Part shown: in pieces, positions 35,118-43,306 of the stretch | Layout of the letters: every line of letters starts with the position of its first letter | Position numbering within the stretch: the stretch's first letter is position 1 | DNA from: Epibacterium sp. Ofav1-8 | Lineage (GTDB): Bacteria > Pseudomonadota > Alphaproteobacteria > Rhodobacterales > Rhodobacteraceae | Reading direction: 5' to 3' | Assembly (NCBI RefSeq): GCF_022348185.1 | Contig: NZ_JAKRFD010000019.1 | Coordinates: 1-55,147, forward strand | Length of the DNA stretch: 55,147 bases | Made by a program: the position numbers and the translations under genes | Notes under the pieces: generated by a model | Databases searched by the model: none | What the model was told of the DNA's origin: nothing | What the model saw: the letters and a program-made list of their open reading frames with translations, nothing else

Positions 35118-35283
35118 ACTCAAATGGAAGGCCCCGGCAGTCGCAGACCTGATGACGTTTCCGGCAAGGTGGAGGGAATACGGGAACTGGTGGTCCGCCC
35201 AACTATATCGTGATCGATGCCGAAACCGCGGCAGCGGTGACGGTGCTCCGTGTACTTCACGCGGCGCAGCAGTGCGCCTTAGG
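35110..35283 (+). pseudogene. Degraded ParE/RelE-type toxin remnant
   Basis: ATG at 35110 opens with MPKLKWKAPAVADLMT, a ParE-like N-terminus. The middle third of the gene is absent. The remainder is recognisable in two frames as GKVEGIRELVVRP and YIVIDAETAAAVTVLRVLHA, followed by AQQ, the hallmark ParE C-terminus. At least one internal deletion and one frameshift have destroyed it, so it cannot make an active toxin. Confidence 0.65.
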
Positions 35284-35309
35284 TTTCAGTTTCGAAGTAT
35301 TCAAATGTT

Positions 35310-35555
35310 TCAACTCAAGTCGTACTTTAGCGCCAAATCATAGTCTGTCATGCGGCCTGCATGAACCGCTTCAAAGTCTTCCTTGCTAACAACGTGCCGT
35401 TTAATCCCGCCTCCGTGACTTCCAGACACATATTCATAAACATATTTGCCGTCGATAAGAGTGATTGACCAGTGAGGGCCCTTTATTGATGTATCGGTTT
35501 TCTCGACGGTCGCCCCCTTCTTGGGAGGATAAATTTTTTTTCCAAACTCAACCAT
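35310..35555 (-). CDS. Candidate immunity protein (cassette B)
   Basis: An 81-residue cytosolic protein, basic at the N-terminus (MVEFGKKIYPPKKG), then beta-rich with aromatic residues (GPHWSITLIDGKYVYEYVSG) and a helical end (EDFEAVHAGRMTDYDLALKY). I do not recognise a family. Its start ATG overlaps the toxin stop (TAATG), and it follows the toxin C-terminal domain directly. This is the standard place and size for an immunity protein that blocks the toxin domain. The DNA is much less G+C-rich than the neighbouring plasmid genes, like the toxin tip. A longer frame from 35651 lies inside the toxin gene and is rejected. Confidence 0.65.
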   Translation of the reverse strand: MVEFGKKIYPPKKGATVEKTDTSIKGPHWSITLIDGKYVYEYVSGSHGGGIKRHVVSKEDFEAVHAGRMTDYDLALKYDLS

Positions 35556-37408
35556 TATTGATTTCCTATCTTCATAACTTCGAATGGGACTCCGTCGAAG
35601 TCCATAACAGCTTCCGGCGCACCTCCGGAAGTATATCCACCTGGTAACCAATGACTGTTCGCGCCAAGTTCGTTCCCAGACGGGATCCTCAGACCATTGA
35701 AATCCTCAGGGTCGATACGCACCGCGACCATTTCCCCGTTTGACAATGATCCTGCGTCCAACCCAAGCCGCTTCTCAATATTCGCTAAGTTCCCTCCTGA
35801 CTTTTGCACCAAGTTATCAAACTCGGACTTTGGCATGACAAAACCGCCCGGAGGGCCTGCTGTACCATATTGATCGATAGCGCTCGCAGGCGTCACGCGT
35901 ACTGCGCCGTCGTCAAACTTGGCCAAATGCTCATCAATTTCAGCCTTGCTCATATAGGTCGATGGATCAGGCCTCTGACCTTTTGGAGTGCCTACAATTT
36001 CTTTTATTTTTTCGTCCGTTAGCCCGGCCCTGCGTTTACGGGTAATTCTGATGTTGCCGCCGTTCATGCCCAGGGTGTTGGGGTCGATCTCCACCTTGTA
36101 CTGGTTCACCCGGTGGCGGATGCGGGCCACACCATCGGCACCAGCGCGGGTGAAGGCTTCGATCTCGTCGTGCAGGCCTTTGCCGATTTTTCCCAGGGCC
36201 GTGATCGCCTTGCCGAAGGCCTCGACGATGCTGGCCAGAACGCCGAGGCTTTTGGCTTTGACAGCCAAGCCACGCAGCTTGGCCACAAAGGTGGCCAGGC
36301 GGCCGGCAAGCAGCGCGATGCCGCCACCACCGGTGAAGGCCGCGATGACCGCCAGGATGATCTCGATCAGCACCTCCGGCAGCAGGAAGCCGCTGACCAC
36401 CCCCGCCATCTCGGCCCAGAAATTGGGCGTCATGTTCATCGCCACTGCCATGAAAACGTGGAAGACGTATTCAAAGGCGTTGGTCTCGCTGGCGATCAAC
36501 ACCAGCCGCTCGATCCAATCCTGGCCGTTGTCGATGAGCTGCGCGAACAGCCGCCCCGTCTCGCCTGGGAGGGCGCGCAGGCTGTCGAGCGCGGCCTCCA
36601 TCAGATCCACGGTGCCCGAGGCCAGATCGCGCATCGCCGCCATGATGGTGGCGATATAGGCGGCCAGATCATCGGCGCCGCTGATCCAGTCCGAAACGGT
36701 TTCGGCGGCGGTTTCGACCAAGGATGTCCCGTACACCGCAATCGCGCCGAAGGGGCCGCCGTACTGCATCATGCCCTGCTCAAACGGGCTTTGGCGGGCG
36801 ACATAAGCGTCATGCCAGTTCTGGGCGTTTTGATAGGCTGCAACGGCGCGGTCGCTGACACCGCCCCAGAAATCGGCCTCGCCCTGGTACCAGGCGGACA
36901 AACCCTTGCCGACACCCCGGAACCGCGCCTCAGGGATGGACAGGAGGCCTCTGGCTTCCCATTCCAGCACATAGGGCTGCAGCTTCACCAGCGCATCGTC
37001 CCGGAACCCGGCCAGCGCCGCGCCCAGGTCGCCCATACCGGCGTCAGCCTCTCCGGCCCCCTGCGGCACCAGCGTGACCTCCGAAGTCCCCTGTGCCACT
37101 TCGATGGGCGGGGTAGTTCCCATTGTGGTCAGCGGGGCGGTCGGCGCGTCCCCGTCTTTCAGGCCATGGGCGATCAGGGGTTCCGTGCGGACCGCGCCGT
37201 CCACAACAACGCCTGTGCTGTCCTCGACCCGCACACAGGCATTGGTCAGCGGTGTGGTCCAGGCATCCCGGTAGCAGGCTTCGACCCGGATCAGCCCCGC
37301 GCATGGCAGGCATATCCGGTCCATGTCGCCCTGCGCCGCAGGCGCGCCCGCCCGGGCCTGGGCAGCAACTGCGCTGGGTGCCGGGGTTTGGGGGCTACCA
37401 TCTGCCAT
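35555..37408 (-). CDS. Polymorphic toxin, probable type VI secretion effector (cassette B)
   Basis: A 617-residue modular protein. Residues 25-120 hold a CLPC motif and a beta-rich, possibly transthyretin/Ig-like carrier segment (LIRVEACYRDAWTTPLTNAC). Residues 170-430 are helical, with hydrophobic stretches near 320-385 (VSGFLLPEVLIEIILAVIAAF, GGGGIALLAGRLATFV). From about residue 450 to the end is a distinct hydrophilic domain (MSKAEIDEHLAKFDDGAVRV, EMVAVRIDPEDFNGLRIPSG, ANSHWLPGGYTSGG). I see it as the toxin tip but cannot assign an activity. The G+C content drops abruptly at this boundary near 36.05 kb, a sign of tip exchange. ATG 37408 overlaps the DUF4123 stop (TGATG); a GTG at 37411 is adjacent. 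There is no PAAR motif, so loading relies on the adaptor. Confidence 0.75.
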   Translation of the reverse strand: MADGSPQTPAPSAVAAQARAGAPAAQGDMDRICLPCAGLIRVEACYRDAWTTPLTNACVRVEDSTGVVVDGAVRTEPLIAHGLKDGDAPTAPLTTMGTTPPIEVAQGTSEVTLVPQGAGEADAGMGDLGAALAGFRDDALVKLQPYVLEWEARGLLSIPEARFRGVGKGLSAWYQGEADFWGGVSDRAVAAYQNAQNWHDAYVARQSPFEQGMMQYGGPFGAIAVYGTSLVETAAETVSDWISGADDLAAYIATIMAAMRDLASGTVDLMEAALDSLRALPGETGRLFAQLIDNGQDWIERLVLIASETNAFEYVFHVFMAVAMNMTPNFWAEMAGVVSGFLLPEVLIEIILAVIAAFTGGGGIALLAGRLATFVAKLRGLAVKAKSLGVLASIVEAFGKAITALGKIGKGLHDEIEAFTRAGADGVARIRHRVNQYKVEIDPNTLGMNGGNIRITRKRRAGLTDEKIKEIVGTPKGQRPDPSTYMSKAEIDEHLAKFDDGAVRVTPASAIDQYGTAGPPGGFVMPKSEFDNLVQKSGGNLANIEKRLGLDAGSLSNGEMVAVRIDPEDFNGLRIPSGNELGANSHWLPGGYTSGGAPEAVMDFDGVPFEVMKIGNQ

Positions 37409-38448
37409 CACAGCGCTCCTGTCTCATGCAGCGCATCCATGCGGCGCTCCAGTTGGGCCAGCTTGGCGTCTTCGTCCAAATGGCCTGCAAGAATTTGGAT
37501 CAGCTGGCCGGCCGGATCACGCTGTTCAAAGCGCTCACCGAAGAACAGCTGCCAACTGGCCAGGACATGAATGCTGCGCAGCTTGCGAATGCCGTAGACG
37601 CCCATTCGCTGGGCGACCTGCGCGACCATGCTGTGCAGATCGTCGCGGGACCTGCCGGCGGTTTGCACGGGAAACGAGCAGCGCAGAGCCAGGGCCATCT
37701 CGATCCGCCGCCGCCGTGCGACCGCCAGGGCCATCGCCTGTTCCTGTGCGCGACTGAGCTGGCAGGCGGGCGCGGTGCCGGGATGCTCCGGGGCGTGATG
37801 CAATGTGCACTGCTCCAGCACGTTGCAGCAGATCACTGCCGCGGCCATCTGCTGCTCGGAACCGTGGAAATAACGCAGATATCCGGCCTCCAGGCAGGCC
37901 TGGGCGACATGGGGCTCCCAAAAGCGGAAAAAGACCCAGTCGCCCTGACTGTTACGCACGCGGGTAAAGGTCCTGAAGTGCTGCCACAGCGCATCCAGGT
38001 CCTGTGATGACCGCAGATAAAGCCCCGGCTCACGATCCCAGAACTGCGTTGGCTCCGCCCCTGTGGTGAACAGCTGCCGGGTCAGGCTGCTGCCAGCGTC
38101 AAGCTGCACAATCCACGGTGCGGCATCGCCCAAGGTGTCAAAAGCGTCCCCCTGAAACAGGCATCGGTGCGGCAAACCCGAGGCCATGAGAACGTCCGGC
38201 AGGTTCGCGATTTTGGCTCCGTCCAGAATGGCGAAACAGCCCGTCCCCGTTTCGCAGCCGTCCGCAAGAGGGCCGAACAACGGGGTTTGCAGAGTATCCG
38301 GCACGGTCTTCTGAGGCCAGACACCGAATTGAACTCCCAGCGGCTCAACTCCGCAGATTTCTTCTCCGCCTGCGCTGGGGAGAGCGCCTGGAGCCGCATC
38401 CGCTGCGCGGCCCAGATCAAGCCAGTAATCATCTTCCGCCTGCATCAT
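37408..38448 (-). CDS. DUF4123 type VI secretion effector adaptor (cassette B)
   Basis: A 346-residue DUF4123 protein that is likely to bind the downstream toxin and deliver it to VgrG. The domain runs from about residue 65 to 200: CFAILDGAKIANLPDVLMAS, CLFQGDAFDTLGDAAPWIVQL, and WVFFRFWEPHVAQACLEAG. It aligns in order with the cassette A adaptor (shared GDAAPW, FFRFW/YFRFW, FGVxPxxxVP), but the two differ widely, so they serve different effectors. The start is ATG at 38448 or 38445; the open frame to 38511 is not needed. The stop overlaps the toxin start (TGATG), so adaptor, toxin and immunity gene form one coupled unit. Confidence 0.85.
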   Translation of the reverse strand: MMQAEDDYWLDLGRAADAAPGALPSAGGEEICGVEPLGVQFGVWPQKTVPDTLQTPLFGPLADGCETGTGCFAILDGAKIANLPDVLMASGLPHRCLFQGDAFDTLGDAAPWIVQLDAGSSLTRQLFTTGAEPTQFWDREPGLYLRSSQDLDALWQHFRTFTRVRNSQGDWVFFRFWEPHVAQACLEAGYLRYFHGSEQQMAAAVICCNVLEQCTLHHAPEHPGTAPACQLSRAQEQAMALAVARRRRIEMALALRCSFPVQTAGRSRDDLHSMVAQVAQRMGVYGIRKLRSIHVLASWQLFFGERFEQRDPAGQLIQILAGHLDEDAKLAQLERRMDALHETGAL

Positions 38449-38610
38449 CAGACGCCTTAAACAAATCAACCAATGCGTGCACAATATGGAACCCGAGACG
38501 GCAAACCTCAATCCCGATATCAGCTGTCAGCAAAACAGCGCCCAAAGAGGTCTATTGCGGGCTCGCCGGCTAGAGCTGCCGTGTGACACACTGCATTCGG
38601 CAAGAAGAGA

Positions 38611-38828
38611 TCAGGATTGTTTCCTTGCGTCGCGGATGCGCAGAATGGTTTGATGGGACGTGTTGTAGCGCCGCGCCACGGCGGCGACGGTCATCCCGGC
38701 CTCAAGGTCCGCCCGTACCGCTGCCTGTGCAGCATCATCCAGCGCAGGTGGCCGACCGATCCGCCCACCTGCGGCCCCGCGCCCCATCGCCTTCGCCTGA
38801 CAGGCAGGACAGAGGGACCCGCCGCCGC
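38611..38828 (-). pseudogene. Recombinase/resolvase-type helix-turn-helix fragment
   Basis: One minus-strand frame reads GRIGRPPALDDAAQAAVRAD, then AGMTVAAVARRYNTSHQTIL, and ends RIRDARKQS-stop at 38611. The GRPP and the MTVAAVARRYNTSHQTILRI helix-turn-helix match the C-terminal DNA-binding domain of serine recombinases/resolvases. The catalytic domain is absent, and upstream sequence (CPACQAKAMGRGAAGG) lacks a clear start, so I treat it as a relic; a small intact HTH protein cannot be ruled out. It abuts the kpsF stop. The rest of the 38449-38828 gap shows nothing I can name. Confidence 0.5.
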
Positions 38829-39800
38829 TCAGCCCAGGCCCGCGCGCAGGCAGTCGTGGATGTGCAGCAGCCCCGCCACCCGGTCCGCGTCATCCAGCAC
38901 GAACAAGGCCGAGATCTTGCGGCTGTTCATCTCGTGCAGCGCCTCGGAGGCCAGCGAGCCGCGCCGGATCACCTTGGGGCCGCGGGTGGCCACTTCGCCC
39001 GCGGTGCGCGCCATCAACCCGTCCATGTTGCGGCGCAAATCGCCGTCGGTGATGATGCCAGTCAGCCGCCCCCCCTCGACCAGACCGGCCAGGCCAAAGC
39101 CCTTGGCGGTCATGGTCAAAAGCGCCTCCGACATCGGGGTGTCCGGTGCCACCAGCGGCAAGGCCTCGCCCGTGTGCATCAGCCCGTCCACCAGCATCAA
39201 TTGCGCGCCCAGCTTGCCGCCGGGGTGGAAGACCTTGAAATCCTCGCGCTCAAAGCCGCGCCGCTTCATCAGGGCCACCGCCAGCGCATCGCCCATCGCC
39301 AGCGTCGCCGTGGTCGAGGTGGTGGGCGCCATGCCGATGCCGCAGGCCTCGGGCGCGTCGGGCAGCAGCAGCACCACATCGGCCTGCGCGGCCAGGGTGC
39401 TGTCGGCCTTGCGGGTGATGGCAATCAGCGGAATCGCAAAGCGGCGGCTGTAGGTGACGATATCGGCCAGTTCAGACGTCTCGCCGGAATTGGAGATCAC
39501 CAGGCAGACATCGCGCGGCGTCACCATGCCGAGATCGCCGTGGCTGGCCTCGGTGGCATGTACAAATTGCGCCGGCGTCCCCGTCGAGGCCAGGGTGGCG
39601 GCGATCTTGTTGCCGATATGGCCGGACTTGCCGACGCCCGACACAATCACGCGGCCTTCCATGGCCTCGAGGATCTCGATCGCCTTGAGCTGCGCGTCGC
39701 CGACGTCGCCCGCCATCCGGGTCAGCGCGGCCGCTTCCACCGTCAGCACGCGGGCCATTTCGGCCAGGGTCTCGTCGAGGGTCATCTGTCGGGGAGTCAT
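38829..39800 (-). CDS. kpsF: Arabinose-5-phosphate isomerase (KpsF/GutQ/KdsD type)
   Basis: A 323-residue enzyme converting ribulose-5-phosphate to arabinose-5-phosphate, the first committed step to CMP-Kdo. The SIS domain (about 35-180) shows VGKSGHIGNKIAATLASTGT and FVHATEASHGDLGM, followed by SNSGETSEL. Two CBS domains follow (about 200-320), with GLAGLVEGGRLTGIITDGDL near 251 and ALFVLDDADRVAGLLHIHD at the end. ATG 39800 begins MTPRQMTLDET; the frame to 39938 is not needed. On a plasmid with kpsMTE, an extra copy supports Kdo supply for a capsule with a Kdo linker. The matching KpsC/KpsS Kdo transferases are not seen here, and the chromosome probably has its own KdsD. Confidence 0.93.
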   Translation of the reverse strand: MTPRQMTLDETLAEMARVLTVEAAALTRMAGDVGDAQLKAIEILEAMEGRVIVSGVGKSGHIGNKIAATLASTGTPAQFVHATEASHGDLGMVTPRDVCLVISNSGETSELADIVTYSRRFAIPLIAITRKADSTLAAQADVVLLLPDAPEACGIGMAPTTSTTATLAMGDALAVALMKRRGFEREDFKVFHPGGKLGAQLMLVDGLMHTGEALPLVAPDTPMSEALLTMTAKGFGLAGLVEGGRLTGIITDGDLRRNMDGLMARTAGEVATRGPKVIRRGSLASEALHEMNSRKISALFVLDDADRVAGLLHIHDCLRAGLG

Positions 39801-40024
39801 GTGGCGGTCTCCGGGCACTGGGGATGGAGGAAGGAGCATCATCTGGCTCCTGTGTAGGCGGCACACAGGCGAAAGACCAGTGCTGCCCGCCCCGGCAACG
39901 CGGCCCCGGGCAACAGAACTGGCCCGATCCCCGACCATAAACTGGGCATAAAATTTTCAGCGGGCCTTAATGCGCGCCTGCTAGGCCAACCGGGACAGCC
40001 CCCTTGCAGCAGAAAGGAACACCC

Positions 40025-40792
40025 ATGTCCCGTCGCACGCTCCTGGCCACCGCCGCCTGTGCCCTCTCCCTGTTTTCCGCCCCCGCCTTTGCCGAGACCA
40101 TCCGCCTGGTCCAGGACGAGGCCTATGCCCCCTATATGACCAAGGATGGCAAACGCCCCACCGGCATCTGGGCGGAGGTGATCACCGAAGCCCTGACCCG
40201 TATCGAGGGCGACTATGACGTCGTTCTGGAGGCGGTGCCGTGGTCGCGCGCCGTGAACTTGGTCGAAAGCGGGCAGGCCCATGGTCTGGTCGGCACCTAC
40301 CACAAGCCCGACAGCCGCCCCTGGATCGGCACCTATTCGGTGGCGCCTTTCACCGAGAACGTCTCCGTCTACTGCCGCGATGGCGTGGCCGAAGCCGACT
40401 GGTCCTATCCGCAGGACTTCAAGGGGCTCACATTCGGCAACAACGCCGGTTTCGGCACCCCGGGACCGGAGTTTTTTGACCTGGTCGCCAGCGGCCTGAT
40501 CTCGCTTCAGGAGGCGCCGACCACCGATCTCAACCTGAAGAAACTCGCCGCCGGCCGTATCGATTGCTACGTGCAGGAGCAGCTGACCGCACAGATCGCC
40601 ATGGGAGCGCTGGGGCTCAGCGGCATCACCCAGGTGCTCGATACCTCGGTCGAAGACAGCATGATCGGCTTTCGCGGCAGCTGGCAGGGCACCGAGGCCG
40701 AAGGATTTGCCGCCGATATGGACCGCGCCCTGACGGCGATGATGGCGGACGGGACGATCGACCAGATCATCGCCGCCGCCGTGGACGGCTGA
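40025..40792 (+). CDS. Periplasmic solute-binding protein family 3
   Basis: A 255-residue substrate-binding protein of the amino-acid ABC type (SBP family 3). The signal peptide is MSRRTLLATAACALSLFSA with cleavage after AFA near residue 22. The mature protein begins ETIRLVQDEAYAPYM and shows the two-lobe pattern (FKGLTFGNNAGFG linking region, LAAGRIDCYVQEQ near 180, AMMADGTIDQIIAAAV at the end). ATG 40025 sits behind agaaaggaac. There is no permease or ATPase gene beside it, so it either works with a chromosomal transporter or serves as a sensor-like or scavenging protein. It is divergent from kpsF. Confidence 0.85.
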   Translation: MSRRTLLATAACALSLFSAPAFAETIRLVQDEAYAPYMTKDGKRPTGIWAEVITEALTRIEGDYDVVLEAVPWSRAVNLVESGQAHGLVGTYHKPDSRPWIGTYSVAPFTENVSVYCRDGVAEADWSYPQDFKGLTFGNNAGFGTPGPEFFDLVASGLISLQEAPTTDLNLKKLAAGRIDCYVQEQLTAQIAMGALGLSGITQVLDTSVEDSMIGFRGSWQGTEAEGFAADMDRALTAMMADGTIDQIIAAAVDG

Positions 40793-40843
40793 AGCAGGCC
40801 GCGCGGCCTGCTCCTGGCGGCGCGGCCCCCTGTGGCGGCGTGC

Positions 40844-42097
40844 TCAGCCCGCGTCGATCCGGATCGGCGGCGCGGTGCTGACCAGCCGGTTGATCTGGCG
40901 CAGATGCTCCGGCAGGCAGCGGGTCAGGAAATCATAATCCCGCAGCACCCGCGCCCGGGCCCGCGCGCCCAGCTCCGCATGTTCCGCCGGGCGGGCCAGC
41001 ACCTCCACCACCTGCGCGGCCAGCGCCTCCGGGTCGAAGAAATCCACCAGCAGGCCGGTGTCCCCATGGGTGATCGCCTCACGCACCGGCGCCACATCGG
41101 CGGCCACGATGGTGGCCTCCATCGCCATCGCCTCCAAAAGCGACCAGCTGAGGACAAAGGGCATGGTCAGATAGACGTGGCAGCGCGACAGCTGGATGAT
41201 GCGGCACAAATCGCCGTAGGGCACCCGGCCCAGAAAGTGCACCCGGCTCCAGTCGACGCGGTCGCCGACCTCCGCCTCCATCTCGCCGCGCAGGCCGCCG
41301 GGGTGGTCGCTCTCGCGCCCGTAGGAGACCTCGTTGCCGCCGATCATCAGGATGCGCGCATTGGGCCGCGCGGCCTGGATCTCCGGCAGCGCCCGCATCA
41401 TGATGTGAAACCCGCGCGCGCGCTCCATGTTGCGGGCCACATAGGTCACCACCTCATCCCCGCGCGACAGCGGATGGCCCAGACGCCCCAGCGCGATCTG
41501 CGCATCCGGATTGGCCTGCAACCGGTCCGCCCGGATGCCATCGTGGCAGACATACATCATGTCATGGAACGAGGCCGGAAAGCGGTCGCGCTGCCAGTAG
41601 GTCGGCACATGGCCCAGATCCACCACCTCGCGGTTGAGGCAGGGCACCACGTTGCGGGCGCGGTTGAAATAGGGCGCATGGGCCCCGGCGGGCTGTTCGG
41701 GGTCAAAGCCGACCATGCCGCCTTCCATATTGTAGTAATATTCAAAGAAGCCGAGGATCGGCACATCCGGCCACAGATCCTTGAAGAAGGACAACTCCCC
41801 CCAGCCGGTATGGCCGAGGATGATGTCGGGGCGAAAGCCGGTCTCGGCCTCGTATTTCTGCATCGCCTGCACGGCGCCAAAGCCCGCCCCCGCCGCCGCT
41901 TCCCAGTCCCGGGCCAGGCCAAAGGCCTCCTTTGCCGGCGTGTGGAAGGGCGCATAGACCACCGTGCGCACGCCCGCGATCTTCACATCGCCCCGCTGGC
42001 TCAGGAACACCAGCTCATGCCCGCCCTGCGCGACAAGCCATTTCACCAGCTCGCGATACTGACCCGGCATGTTCTGATGCACAAACAGCAGTTTCAT
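40844..42097 (-). CDS. Glycosyltransferase family 4
   Basis: A 417-residue GT-B glycosyltransferase. The N-terminal acceptor domain starts KLLFVHQNMPGQYRELVKWL. The C-terminal donor domain shows VTYVARNMERARGFHIMMRA near 230 and ILMIGG, then HFLGRVPYGDL near 302. The donor-binding stretch SWSLLEAMAMEATIVAADVA near 333 includes the E-x7-E region in altered form (LLEAMAMEA). It resembles proteins described as family 4 transferases with the HQNMPGQY opening, common in alphaproteobacterial capsule loci. It acts on the cytosolic face of the inner membrane. It stands alone between the binding protein and the replication region. The sugar is unknown. Confidence 0.85.
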   Translation of the reverse strand: MKLLFVHQNMPGQYRELVKWLVAQGGHELVFLSQRGDVKIAGVRTVVYAPFHTPAKEAFGLARDWEAAAGAGFGAVQAMQKYEAETGFRPDIILGHTGWGELSFFKDLWPDVPILGFFEYYYNMEGGMVGFDPEQPAGAHAPYFNRARNVVPCLNREVVDLGHVPTYWQRDRFPASFHDMMYVCHDGIRADRLQANPDAQIALGRLGHPLSRGDEVVTYVARNMERARGFHIMMRALPEIQAARPNARILMIGGNEVSYGRESDHPGGLRGEMEAEVGDRVDWSRVHFLGRVPYGDLCRIIQLSRCHVYLTMPFVLSWSLLEAMAMEATIVAADVAPVREAITHGDTGLLVDFFDPEALAAQVVEVLARPAEHAELGARARARVLRDYDFLTRCLPEHLRQINRLVSTAPPIRIDAG

Positions 42098-42301
42098 TGC
42101 CGTTGCTCCCCTGCTCTCTCTCGATGCGATTGGCCGCTCTGCGGCGCTTGCACCTTAGCTGCACAACAGACAGCCGAAAACCACATGCCGCACCGGGACA
42201 TGTGGTTTCCCGCGCGGCGGCGGCCCCCGGCGGGCCCCACCAAAAGGTAACCTCCGCAACGGCGCCAGGCCATCAGCGCGCGCCCCTCAAAAACCGCCCG
42301 C

Positions 42302-43306
42302 TCAGGCACCTGCCCGTTTGCGCACCCAGCCCAGGAAGGCCGCATCGGGCTTTCTCAGACGTGGCCCCCCCGAGCGGGCCCAGACCGCGCGCCAGTCAGC
42401 CTCCAGCGCGTAGACATCCGCCCCCGGCAGCAGGCGGCGCGCCTCGTCGCGGGCCGCTTCGGAGACCACCGGCGGCGGTGTCTCCAGCAGTTTGTCCTTC
42501 TGGGCAAAGCGGATGATGTCGCCCTCCAGCTCTGCCATCTCGTAATCGGGCAAGGGCTGGGCCTCGATCATGTCGCGGATCATCTTGCGAAAGACCCGGC
42601 GCGGGCTGGCGGAGCCGGATTTCTTCAGGAGCGTCTCCACCGAGATCTGCCAGCTGTCCTGACGTCCGCAGTGCTTGCGCGCCAGCTCGTAGATGCGCCG
42701 CTCCAGCGGTTTGCGCAGGCGGAAATAATCGCGGCTGAGCGTCAGCACCGATTTCGACAGCACCGCCCGAAACAGCCAGTCCGACAGCGTCACCGCCACC
42801 GAGACCATGCGCCCACCCCGGGATTTGCGCACAATCTCCCAGCTCTCGATGAGGCCAAAGCCCGAGGTGATTTCCTGTCCGCCGGTGGTGATATTGGTGG
42901 TGATCCGGGTACCCGCCAGCCGCTCAAACGCCTCGCGCAGCCGCCGGTAGGCATCGCCCGAGGTTTCGCGGTTGCAGGCCATCAAGAGATCATGCGCCGT
43001 CAGATGCAGCGTGCGGCTCACCTGACGGCCCGCATTGAGCGCCGCCATCAGCTGGCTCACACAGAAGATCAGAATGTCCTTGTCGTGGATCGTCGCCAGC
43101 CCCTTGACGCTCGGCGTCACGGTGATCTCGGCGCCGTTGTGTTCGTAGTTCAGAATGCGCCGGTCGGGCCGCGTGCTGAGCGAAAACAACGGATGCTCCA
43201 TCGATGCCAGATCATTCTTCGGCATCGCATCGAAGATGTCACAGAGGAAATATGCCCCCTGCCCTTCGGGTGGATAGCCCCCGGCCCCGCTCACCGCGCT
43301 GGTCAT
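42302..43306 (-). CDS. repA: Plasmid replication initiator RepA (RPA family)
   Basis: A 334-residue replication initiator of the alphaproteobacterial RPA family. It binds origin iterons and recruits the host replisome. Features are an N-terminal MEHPLFSLSTRPDRRILNYE near residue 36, the winged-helix region DILIFCVSQLMAALNAGRQV near 75 and LTAHDLLMACNRETSGDAYR near 102, then RLAGTRITTNITTGGQEI and a basic second winged helix (SRDYFRLRKPLERRIYELAR near 193). Such RepA replicons are a known plasmid type in roseobacters, where some (RepA-I) carry biofilm polysaccharide genes; I cannot assign the compatibility group without a tree. It is divergent from parA, with the origin in the 484-bp gap. Confidence 0.92.
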   Translation of the reverse strand: MTSAVSGAGGYPPEGQGAYFLCDIFDAMPKNDLASMEHPLFSLSTRPDRRILNYEHNGAEITVTPSVKGLATIHDKDILIFCVSQLMAALNAGRQVSRTLHLTAHDLLMACNRETSGDAYRRLREAFERLAGTRITTNITTGGQEITSGFGLIESWEIVRKSRGGRMVSVAVTLSDWLFRAVLSKSVLTLSRDYFRLRKPLERRIYELARKHCGRQDSWQISVETLLKKSGSASPRRVFRKMIRDMIEAQPLPDYEMAELEGDIIRFAQKDKLLETPPPVVSEAARDEARRLLPGADVYALEADWRAVWARSGGPRLRKPDAAFLGWVRKRAGA

